Positions 29,163 to 36,450 of a DNA stretch of 64,000 nucleotides are shown piece after piece (position 1 is the stretch's first letter; every line of letters begins with the position of its first letter). The translations under genes and the position numbers were made by a program. The DNA is from an uncultured Eubacteriales bacterium. GTDB lineage: Bacteria; Bacillota; Clostridia; Oscillospirales; Oscillospiraceae. The stretch spans positions 1-64,000 of the forward strand of contig CABSBF010000005.1 of the NCBI GenBank assembly GCA_902475855.1, given 5' to 3'. The notes under the pieces were generated by a model, which saw nothing but the letters and a program-made list of their open reading frames with translations, was not told the origin of the DNA and did not search any database.

Positions 29163-29290
29163 GGCGGGCAAATGGCACCCGAACAATGCATGTATGCATG
29201 ATAGGAACGGATGCGTTGAAAATGATAAAAACTTCAGTAGTTCGGGCTAATATATCTCTGCTTCTGCCAAATGCAATGGGTGGAAAACCA

Positions 29291-29319
29291 TTGACAAACT
29301 CTCCAAAAAATCGTATTAT
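29291..29319 (+). promoter_or_regulatory. nagB promoter and long leader
   Basis: TTGACA (29291-29296), a 17-bp spacer and TATTAT (29314-29319). The start codon is about 200 bases downstream. The leader carries a direct repeat of TCGCAAAA (29331-29338 and 29350-29357) just after the transcription start region, a possible repressor site. No known riboswitch is recognised; a glmS ribozyme is not seen. The 29163-29290 part holds only an ATGCATGTATGCAT palindrome at 29187-29200. Confidence 0.65.
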
Positions 29320-29528
29320 AATAGTAGAAATCGCAAAAAAACGCATATTTCGCAAAACACATTTTTGCTGAGCGAATGCGCCCTCTGAAAATTATTTTTG
29401 GATAAGGCAGCGTTGCTTCGGGTACGGTACAGTCTGCCGGATTTGACCTGAAAGGCAATTTTTCTACAGCAGCGGCTTCCCGGCCGCATGGAAATTGTAT
29501 GATGATTACAGAGGAAGAAGGCATAAAA

Positions 29529-30272
29529 ATGAGACTGATAGAAGCAAAAGACTACCGCGAGGCAAGCCGACAGGTTGCAAACCTCATTTCCGCGCAGGTC
29601 ATTCTGAAGCCGGACTGCGTGCTTGGTCTGGCCACGGGCAGCTCGCCCATCGGCGCGTATGAACAGCTCATTGACTGGTATAAAAAGGGCGACGTGGACT
29701 TTTCCAGGGTACGCAGCGTAAACCTGGACGAGTATGTCGGCCTTGCGCCCGCGCATGAGCAGAGCTATGCCTATTTCATGCACCACAACTTTTTTGACCA
29801 CATCAACATCAATCCGAAAAATGTCCACCTTCCCGACGGCCTCGATCCGGACGCCGAAGGGCAGGGTAAAAAGTATGATGCGCTGATCCATTCGCTGGGC
29901 GGCGTGGATTTGCAGCTTCTCGGTATCGGCCGTGACGGGCACATCGGCTTCAACGAGCCCTGTGACGAGTTTGTTAAAGGCACGCACTGCGTCGAGCTGA
30001 CGCAGGATACGCGCGAGGCCAATGCGCGTTTCTTCGGCAGCATTGATCTTGTGCCGACGACGGCCTATACGATGGGCATTTTGGACATCATGCAGGCGCG
30101 CCGCGTGGTTATGATCGCCACTGGCAGCAGCAAGGCCGACATTCTGAAGGACGCCTTCTGGGGCCCGGTTACGCCGCAGATCCCGGCGTCGATCTTGCAG
30201 CTTCACCCGGACTTCACCCTCGTCGCGGACGAAGAGGCACTGGCCGTGATCCATCGGGAAAAGCTGGCCTAA
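29529..30272 (+). CDS. nagB: Glucosamine-6-phosphate deaminase
   Basis: A 247-aa enzyme converting glucosamine-6-phosphate to fructose-6-phosphate and ammonia. Visible motifs are GLATGSSP near the N-terminus, NLDEYVGL, and GIGRDGHIGFNEP with the catalytic Asp-His-Glu set. The ATG at 29529 is favoured over one 30 bases upstream because AGAAGG precedes it and homologues begin at MRLIEA. It is expressed from its own promoter and ended by a strong terminator. It would process GlcNAc freed by GH85 and GH20, but nagA and a GlcNAc kinase are not in this window. Confidence 0.95.
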   Translation: MRLIEAKDYREASRQVANLISAQVILKPDCVLGLATGSSPIGAYEQLIDWYKKGDVDFSRVRSVNLDEYVGLAPAHEQSYAYFMHHNFFDHININPKNVHLPDGLDPDAEGQGKKYDALIHSLGGVDLQLLGIGRDGHIGFNEPCDEFVKGTHCVELTQDTREANARFFGSIDLVPTTAYTMGILDIMQARRVVMIATGSSKADILKDAFWGPVTPQIPASILQLHPDFTLVADEEALAVIHREKLA

Positions 30273-30335
30273 AGATGCAAAATAGATGCGGTCTATAGAC
30301 CGGACTGCAAGCGATGCGAACAAGAATTTACCCTC

Positions 30336-30370
30336 AAAACGGAGGAGACAGAATGTCTCCTCCGTTTTTT
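30336..30370 (+). terminator. nagB terminator
   Basis: AAAACGGAGGAGACA / TGTCTCCTCCGTTTT hairpin with a GAA loop followed by T's. Confidence 0.92.
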
Positions 30371-30421
30371 GATCGAAAAAGGGCAGCGCCAATGTCAATG
30401 TAAAGACATGGAAAGTTTTGC

Positions 30422-30451
30422 TTGCGCGATGCGCCGGTTCTGCGGTATAAT
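30422..30451 (+). promoter_or_regulatory. pcp promoter
   Basis: TTGCGC (30422-30427), an 18-bp spacer and TATAAT (30446-30451), with AGGGAGGG just before the coding start. The -35 is weak. Confidence 0.55.
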
Positions 30452-30474
30452 GGCCAAAAGAGGGAGGGACTACA

Positions 30475-31062
30475 ATGAAGAAGATTCTTGTGACCGGTTT
30501 TGACCCCTTCGGCGGCGAAACAATCAATCCGGCGTGGGAAGCGGTGCAGCGGCTTCCCGACCGCATCGGCGAAACGGAGATTTCTGTGTTGCAGGTTCCG
30601 ACGGTGTTTGCTGCGGCAGCGCAGGCCGTGCTGAAGTGTGTGCAAAACGAAATACCGGATGCGATCGTCTGTGTCGGACAGGCGGGTGGCCGCGCAGCCG
30701 TTACGCCGGAAATGGTGGCAATCAATTTACAGTATGCCGCCATTGCCGACAATGCGGGGAATCTGCCGCACGATCTGCCGATTGTTCCGGGGGGACCTGC
30801 GGCCTATTTCTCAACGCTTCCTGTGCGAAAAATGGCAGAGGCAATTCAAAATGCAGGGCTGCCGGGCGCGGTTTCCTACAGCGCGGGCAGCTACGTGTGC
30901 AACGACCTGCTCTACCGCCTGCTGCACCATTTTGACGGTACGCCCACGCGCGTGGGCTTTCTTCACGTGCCCTATCTGCCGGAGCAGGCCAGAAACGGCG
31001 CCCCGGCGATGGAGATTTCGGATATGATCCGCGCTCTGGCCGCGGCGATGAAGGAAATATAA
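30475..31062 (+). CDS. pcp: Pyroglutamyl-peptidase I
   Basis: A 195-aa cytoplasmic cysteine peptidase (C15) that removes N-terminal pyroglutamate from peptides. The family patterns are TGFDPFGGE at the start, GQAGGR-x2-VTPE-x-VAIN with the catalytic Glu, SAGSYVCNDLLY with the catalytic Cys, and FLHVPYLPEQ with the catalytic His. The length is slightly below the usual 200-215 aa but all three catalytic residues are present. It is a single gene with its own promoter and a shared bidirectional terminator. Confidence 0.95.
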   Translation: MKKILVTGFDPFGGETINPAWEAVQRLPDRIGETEISVLQVPTVFAAAAQAVLKCVQNEIPDAIVCVGQAGGRAAVTPEMVAINLQYAAIADNAGNLPHDLPIVPGGPAAYFSTLPVRKMAEAIQNAGLPGAVSYSAGSYVCNDLLYRLLHHFDGTPTRVGFLHVPYLPEQARNGAPAMEISDMIRALAAAMKEI

Positions 31063-31066
31063 ATGG

Positions 31067-31100
31067 AAGCTGCGGCTGAAAACCAGCCGCAGCTTTTTCT
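31067..31100. terminator. Bidirectional terminator between pcp and the DUF4349 gene
   Basis: AAGCTGCGGCTG / CAGCCGCAGCTT hairpin followed by TTTTT on the plus strand, between two converging genes. Confidence 0.85.
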
Positions 31101-31109
31101 AACATATTC

Positions 31110-31985
31110 TTATTTGTTCTCTTCGTCCTTCTTCGCTTTTCTGCGTTTTTTGGCCGGACGGATTACAGTGAAATATAGGATGGGAAAAGAAATGATCGCG
31201 ACAACTGCCAAATAGGGCAGGGCGGAAACAACCACGACGAACAGCCCACGGAAGAATTTGGCGAGCCAGCGGCAGGCATTCTTCAGATTCCGGCCGATCT
31301 GCGCCCAGACGGTGGGGGAAGCGTCGATAGCCTCTGCGTGCTCCACTTCGCTGATGTAGAGAGAAATGGTGGCGTAGTCGATCAGATTGTCAAAGGTGCG
31401 CAGCCGGGAGGTATAACTCTCCAGCTCATACTGCACCTGTGTGATCCTGTCCTGAATGGTGATGACATCCTCCATGCTTTCGGCCTGCTCCAGCAGACGC
31501 AGCAGGGTGTCACGCTCGGTATTCAGTGCGGTAATGTGTGCCTGAATGTCCACATAGTCCAGCGTTACGTCTTCCTGTGAGCTGCTTCGCCGGGTCACAA
31601 CGCCCGCAGCGGTAACCTCTGCGGTGAAATCATCCAGACGGTTTGCCGGAATGCGGAGGGTGTAGCTTGCAGAGCGGCGAGAGAAACCGGAAATCTCCGA
31701 CGATTCTATATAGCCGCCGTATTCAGCAACGCAGCGGTTGACTTCAGTGGAGAGCGCGTCGAAATCCTCCGTTTCCATGCTGAGTGTCAGAGTTTTGATG
31801 AGCTTTCGCCCGTCAGAAAGGGCAGGGGTTCTGTCAGAAAAATTGAAACTTCCTGTGGAGGTGCCGGTGTTGTAGATTTCGTTCATTGCCGGAGCATCTT
31901 TGGCGGCATCAAAAGGCGCCATGGCCGCGCAGCCGCCGAGCAGAAGCGCTGCTGCAAGCAGCAAACAGATCAGTCCTCGTTTCAT
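31110..31985 (-). CDS. DUF4349 lipoprotein
   Basis: A 291-aa membrane-attached protein of unknown function. The lipobox gives C19 (LLLGGC). The DUF4349 region (about 60-270) has the usual order: a conserved strand KTLTLSMET, RIPANRLDDF, a coiled-coil stretch with LNTERDTLLRLLEQAESMED, and DNLIDYATISLYI. A C-terminal transmembrane helix (about 243-268) ends in a Lys/Arg-rich tail. It is thus held both by lipid and by a helix. No clear promoter is seen upstream. Confidence 0.88.
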   Translation of the reverse strand: MKRGLICLLLAAALLLGGCAAMAPFDAAKDAPAMNEIYNTGTSTGSFNFSDRTPALSDGRKLIKTLTLSMETEDFDALSTEVNRCVAEYGGYIESSEISGFSRRSASYTLRIPANRLDDFTAEVTAAGVVTRRSSSQEDVTLDYVDIQAHITALNTERDTLLRLLEQAESMEDVITIQDRITQVQYELESYTSRLRTFDNLIDYATISLYISEVEHAEAIDASPTVWAQIGRNLKNACRWLAKFFRGLFVVVVSALPYLAVVAIISFPILYFTVIRPAKKRRKAKKDEENK

Positions 31986-32117
31986 GATAAGTTCCTCCCT
32001 CTGTGTTGGTTTCTGTTATTTGGACGGATTAAGAGCACAAAGAGTTCCACAATGACGTTAAACCTCTGGAAATCCCTATATTCTGCCGGGAAATAGGGAG
32101 AATCGCGAAGAAAAGAG

Positions 32118-32155
32118 AACGGAACCGGGCGGCATAGCCGTTCCGGTTCCGTTCA
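32118..32155 (-). terminator. Terminator of the pot operon
   Basis: GAACGGAACCGG / CCGGTTCCGTTC hairpin; in the minus direction it is followed by a T-rich stretch (TCTTTTCTTC). The rest of the gap to the DUF4349 gene shows nothing else. Confidence 0.7.
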
Positions 32156-32184
32156 TGAATGACGGTCAAATATTTGTCAGATAA

Positions 32185-33384
32185 TCAGGCTTGCTTCCAT
32201 TTGCGGCAGCGGCGGGCCTTTTCGCGGCGCTTGCGCACCTTGAAAAACAGCCACAGCAGGATAACGACCACGACGGCTGCGCCCGTGAGAATCAGGTAGC
32301 GCAGTGTGGAGTTATCCTCAGTCTTGACGGTCAGCCAGAGGTTGTTCATATCCTGCGTGCCTTCCAGAGAGAGTGCGCTGAACACCTTGCCGCGTGCGAG
32401 GGTTTCCGCATCCGGGTAGGCGATGGGATTGTCCGCCATCTCCGGATCCATATACTCCTTCGCGGCGGTCAGCGGAGCGGAGTAGCCCAGGTATTCCAAG
32501 TTCTGCCCGCAGATCTCCGGCTCCAGCAGAAAATTGATGAAGGTCTCCGCCTCGGCCTTGTGCTCCGCGCCCTTGGGAATGCAAATCGCATCGACAAAGA
32601 AGTTGAAGCCCTCCTCCGGGAAAACGAATTCCAGATCGGGATTTTCATCGGCCATAGTGAGATAGTCGCCCGCATAGTAGGGGGCAATCCACGCCTCGGC
32701 ACGCTCCATCTTGCTGAAGATCTGGTCCATGACATAGCCCTGAAAGAGGTTTTTTGCTTCCTTGAGCTTTTGAGCGGCGGCGGCAAGCGTTTCATGATCC
32801 TCTGCGTTGACGTCGTCGCCGAGCTCCAGCTCCGAAATCGCAAAGGCATCGCGCGGATTGTCGAACATCAGAATTTTACCCGCGTAGGTACTGTTCCAGA
32901 AGATTTCCCAGCCGGTGACGTCCTCTGCGTTGACGTAGCGAGAATTATAGATGATACCGACGCAGCCCCAGGTATAGGGAACGGAGTAGAGGTTTTCCGG
33001 ATCATAGGAGAGATTGCGGAAGGCTTCGTCCACATACTGAAAGTTCGGGATGTTCTCAAAATCCAGCGGCTCCAGCATATCCTCGGCAATGAGCTTTTCG
33101 ATCATATAGTCCGAGGGAATGATAACGTCATAGGACGAGCCGCCGGTTTTGAGCTTGGTGTACATACTCTCGTTGCTGTCGAAGGTCATGTAGTTGACCT
33201 TGATGTTGGGATAGGCCTTTTCAAACTCCGCAATGACGTCAATGCTGCCGTCGGTGCCGTCGGAGATATACTGCCCCCAGTTGTAGACGTTGATGGTGAC
33301 CTGCTTTTCCGCGGCAGAGGCGGTCATGCTTAATACGCCTGCAAGCAGGCAGACGATGAGCAGAAGAGAAAGCATCTTTTTCAT
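32185..33384 (-). CDS. potD: Spermidine/putrescine-binding protein PotD with C-terminal anchor
   Basis: A 399-aa polyamine receptor. The signal peptide ends at an ordinary AXA site (TASAA) and there is no lipobox Cys. The PotD fold follows, opening NVYNWGQYISDG with TMVDSN-like and VPYTWG segments typical of the family. Unusually, the C-terminus has a hydrophobic helix (about residues 362-382) and a strongly basic tail, so the protein is probably held in the membrane by this helix instead of lipid. It overlaps potC by four bases (ATGA) and is the last gene of potABCD. Confidence 0.92.
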   Translation of the reverse strand: MKKMLSLLLIVCLLAGVLSMTASAAEKQVTINVYNWGQYISDGTDGSIDVIAEFEKAYPNIKVNYMTFDSNESMYTKLKTGGSSYDVIIPSDYMIEKLIAEDMLEPLDFENIPNFQYVDEAFRNLSYDPENLYSVPYTWGCVGIIYNSRYVNAEDVTGWEIFWNSTYAGKILMFDNPRDAFAISELELGDDVNAEDHETLAAAAQKLKEAKNLFQGYVMDQIFSKMERAEAWIAPYYAGDYLTMADENPDLEFVFPEEGFNFFVDAICIPKGAEHKAEAETFINFLLEPEICGQNLEYLGYSAPLTAAKEYMDPEMADNPIAYPDAETLARGKVFSALSLEGTQDMNNLWLTVKTEDNSTLRYLILTGAAVVVVILLWLFFKVRKRREKARRCRKWKQA

Positions 33385-34205
33385 CCTGCACGCCTCCTGT
33401 TCAGACGGGAGTGCTGACGCTTGCTCTTGTCTCGCGCCTGTAAAAGGTTCATGACGGACATCATGATGAGAATCACAACGAACATCAGCGTAAAGAGCGC
33501 GTAAATCTTCGGCTGGATGGGCTTTTTGGTGTAGTTGTAGATCTCCACCGGCAGGGTGACAAAGCTCGAACCAGTGACGAAGTAAGAGATGACGAAGTCA
33601 TCCAGCGACATGGTGAAGGCCATCAGCGCGCCGGATACGATGCCGGGCATGATCTCGTGCAGCACAACCTTGAAGAAGGCCTGTATGGGCGTGCAGCCGA
33701 GGTCGAGTGCGGCTTCCGTCAGATCAGGATCCATCTGCGAGAGCTTTGGCATCACGTTCAGGATGATATACGGTAGATTGAAGGTGATGTGAGCAATCAG
33801 CAGCGTCCAGAAGCCGAGAATGGACTTGATACGCAGAATGCTGCCCGCGAAGGCAAACAGCAGCGCCAGAGAAACACCGGTGACGATCTCCGGATTGGTC
33901 ATGGGGATGTTTGTCATCGTCATGACCGCAGAACGCATCTTGCCGCGCATTTTGTGGATGCCGAGCACGGCGACCGTGCCGAGAACCGTTGCAATCAGGC
34001 TGGACAGTACCGCGATGAACAGGGAATTGCGCAGCAGCGTCAACAGCGTCCCGTCGCGGAACAGCTCAGCATACTGGTTAAAGGTGAAGCCCTTGAATAC
34101 CGCCACGTCCGTGCCCTTATTAAAGGAGGCGACGGCCAGCACGATCATGGGAATATACAGGAAAACAAAGATGATGACAGTGAAGATCCGGTTAAATCGT
34201 TTCAT
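33381..34205 (-). CDS. potC: Polyamine ABC transporter permease PotC
   Basis: A 274-aa permease with six transmembrane helices. The permease signature EAALDLGCTPIQAFFKVVLHEIMPG (EAA loop, about residue 165-189) is typical of PotC, and the start FNRIFTVIIFVFLYIPM is characteristic. It pairs with PotB to form the channel. The gene overlaps potB upstream and potD downstream by four bases each, so the operon is tightly coupled. Confidence 0.95.
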   Translation of the reverse strand: MKRFNRIFTVIIFVFLYIPMIVLAVASFNKGTDVAVFKGFTFNQYAELFRDGTLLTLLRNSLFIAVLSSLIATVLGTVAVLGIHKMRGKMRSAVMTMTNIPMTNPEIVTGVSLALLFAFAGSILRIKSILGFWTLLIAHITFNLPYIILNVMPKLSQMDPDLTEAALDLGCTPIQAFFKVVLHEIMPGIVSGALMAFTMSLDDFVISYFVTGSSFVTLPVEIYNYTKKPIQPKIYALFTLMFVVILIMMSVMNLLQARDKSKRQHSRLNRRRAG

Positions 34206-35020
34206 AGCGTCACCATGCTTTCTTCGTCATCCTCGCTGGTGAAGCGGTTCATAATGCCCACGCAGACGAAAATCAGGATCATCAGGACGAGCGACATGGC
34301 CGCGCCGAGATTCGGATTATAGGCGGCCTTGAACTGCGACTCGATGACGTCGCCGATGAGAATGGTGCCGGGGGAGCCGAGCTTCTGAGAAATATAGAAG
34401 GTCGAAACCGCCGGAACGAACACCATCGTGATACCGGACACAATACCGGGCAGAGAGAGCGGCAGGATGACCTTGCTGAAAACCTGACGGTTGTTGCAGC
34501 CAAGATCCTGCGCCGCCTCAACCAGGCGGTTGTCGATCTTCATGATGACGGTGTACAGCGGCAGGATCATATAAGGCAGGTAGTTATAGACCATGCCAAG
34601 AATGACGGCGCCGTTGTTGCGGATGAGCGGCAGGGGAGAAAGCCCCAGAGAGGTGATGAAATTATTGATGATGCCGGTGTCCTCCAGCAGAGCAACCCAC
34701 GCGAGGGTGCGCAGCAGGAAGCTCATGCACATCGGCAGCATGATGAGCATTTGCAGGAAGCGCTGCGTGGAGGGCTTGCAGCCCGCAATGAAGTAGGCAA
34801 CCGGATAGCCCAGCAGCAGGCAGATCAGCGTGGCAAAGACGCTCAGCCAGATCGAACGCAGAAAAATCGGGAGATAATCCAGCATTCCGGAGAGGTTGGA
34901 GAGCGTGAACTGCCCCGTGATGGAATCCGTGAAGGCGTAGTAGACAACGACGCCCAGCGGGATCAGGGTGAACAGAATCATCCACAGAACATAGGGACCG
35001 GACAGAAATCTACTCTTCAT
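34202..35020 (-). CDS. potB: Polyamine ABC transporter permease PotB
   Basis: A 272-aa permease with six helices and an EAA loop (VEAAQDLGCNNRQVFSKVILP). An ATG 60 bases further upstream would add a basic, non-homologous head and lie deep in potA, so the ATG at 35020 is used. It overlaps the end of potA by 11 bases, consistent with translational coupling. Confidence 0.94.
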   Translation of the reverse strand: MKSRFLSGPYVLWMILFTLIPLGVVVYYAFTDSITGQFTLSNLSGMLDYLPIFLRSIWLSVFATLICLLLGYPVAYFIAGCKPSTQRFLQMLIMLPMCMSFLLRTLAWVALLEDTGIINNFITSLGLSPLPLIRNNGAVILGMVYNYLPYMILPLYTVIMKIDNRLVEAAQDLGCNNRQVFSKVILPLSLPGIVSGITMVFVPAVSTFYISQKLGSPGTILIGDVIESQFKAAYNPNLGAAMSLVLMILIFVCVGIMNRFTSEDDEESMVTL

Positions 35021-36134
35021 CTTCCGAGCCCTCCGCGTCCGCGATCTCGTCATATTCCGCGGAATAGGAGCTGTAGTCACCGAACATACCGGAATACTCG
35101 CTCTTGTGCATGATGTGAATGTCTTCGGGGTTCAGGCGGATGCCGATATAGGAGCCCTCCGGGCAATAATCCGTTGTCTGGATAAGCCACTTGAAGCCCT
35201 TGAAGTCGACAATGGTATCATAGTGGACGCCTTTGAAGGTGACGGAGGTCACGGTGCCGCAGAGATGTCCCACGTCCGCCGGGACGATGTCGATGTCCTC
35301 CGGACGGATGACCACGTCCACCGGCTCATTCTTTTCAAAGCCCTTGTCCACGCATTTGAAGCTGCGGCCAAAGAATTTGACAAGATAGTCCTCGACCATA
35401 ACACCGTCGAGAATGTTGGATTCTCCGATGAAATCTGCAACAAAGGCATTTTTCGGTTCGTTGTATATATCCTCCGGCCGGCCGATCTGCTGAATTTTGC
35501 CTCTGTCCATGACAACGATGGTATCGGACATGGTCAGAGCCTCTTCCTGATCGTGCGTCACGTAGATAAACGTGATGCCCATGGCCTGCTGGATGCGCTT
35601 GAGTTCGTTCTGCATATCCTTACGCAGACGCAGATCGAGCGCGCCCAGCGGTTCATCCAGAAGCAGCACCTTCGGTCGGTTGACCAGTGCGCGGGCGATG
35701 GCCACACGCTGCTGCTGGCCGCCGGAAAGGGATGTGACCTTGCGGTTTTCGAATCCCTTCAGCGAAACGATCTCCAGCATTTCCGTCACGCGTTCGTCGA
35801 TCTCCTCCTCCGGCAGCTTTGCAATGCGCAGACCGAAGGCGATGTTGTCATAAACGTCGAGATGCGGGAACAGGGCGTAGCGCTGGAAAACCGTGTTGAT
35901 CTTACGTTGGTAGGCAGGCACCTCATTGATGCGTTTGCCGTCGAACAGAACATCGCCGGATGTCGGCGTCAGAAAGCCTCCGATGACACGAAGCGTGGTG
36001 GTCTTGCCGCAGCCGCTGGGGCCCAGCAAGGTGAGAAACTCTCGGTCATTGATGTAAAGATTGATCGAATCGAGGATTCGCTCGCCGTCAAACTCCATCA
36101 CGAGATTGGTCAAACGGATCAGCTCTTGGGACAT
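35010..36134 (-). CDS. potA: Polyamine ABC transporter ATPase PotA
   Basis: A 374-aa ATPase that powers PotBC. Walker A is LGPSGCGKTTT (about 37-47), the signature is LSGGQQQRVAIARAL, Walker B is LLLDEPLGALD, and the H-loop is YVTHDQEEA. A TOBE-type C-terminal domain follows (about 275-350). GGGGGAGGA lies directly before the ATG. This first gene of the operon has a strong promoter (36194-36222). Confidence 0.96.
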   Translation of the reverse strand: MSQELIRLTNLVMEFDGERILDSINLYINDREFLTLLGPSGCGKTTTLRVIGGFLTPTSGDVLFDGKRINEVPAYQRKINTVFQRYALFPHLDVYDNIAFGLRIAKLPEEEIDERVTEMLEIVSLKGFENRKVTSLSGGQQQRVAIARALVNRPKVLLLDEPLGALDLRLRKDMQNELKRIQQAMGITFIYVTHDQEEALTMSDTIVVMDRGKIQQIGRPEDIYNEPKNAFVADFIGESNILDGVMVEDYLVKFFGRSFKCVDKGFEKNEPVDVVIRPEDIDIVPADVGHLCGTVTSVTFKGVHYDTIVDFKGFKWLIQTTDYCPEGSYIGIRLNPEDIHIMHKSEYSGMFGDYSSYSAEYDEIADAEGSEDEE

Positions 36135-36193
36135 TTATCCTCCCCCATTTCTATAAATTTTTGTGGCCGCTTTGACACAGCACACTATTGTAC

Positions 36194-36222
36194 AATATAT
36201 AGGTGTCGGCCCCAGTTGTCAA
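36194..36222 (-). promoter_or_regulatory. pot operon promoter
   Basis: On the minus strand, TTGACA (36222-36217), a 17-bp spacer and TATATT (36199-36194). A plus-strand TTGACA (36172-36177) with ATATAT at 36195-36200, also a 17-bp spacer, overlaps the same -10 region. Confidence 0.8.
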
Positions 36223-36390
36223 TTGATTTTTCAAGAAAAAATCGATTTTTTGCAGAAAAATGCCGAACGGCGAGCAAAAAGGGGAAGAGAAGCGGGCAGG
36301 GGGCGGGATGGGGCGGAAAGAAAGAGAGAGATTTCAGTTTTGGATAGTGACAAAATGGAAATCCGGCTCTGCAAAAGCGCAGCGATACCG

Positions 36391-36396
36391 TATAAT
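36391..36396 (+). promoter_or_regulatory. Possible -10 of the metalloprotease operon
   Basis: TATAAT stands 54 bases before the metalloprotease start codon, with no good -35 at the right spacing. The alternative promoter is the plus-strand TTGACA at 36172. The remaining gap (36223-36390) shows only a purine-rich run. Confidence 0.4.
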
Positions 36397-36450
36397 AGAG
36401 TAGTAAAAATACGCCGATTTCCTGCGGCGGGAGTTATGAGGTGAGTGCCA

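Noticed and set aside
29323..29528. glmS-type ribozyme or amino-sugar riboswitch before nagB
   Set aside because: No conserved glmS core was found, and glmS itself is not here.
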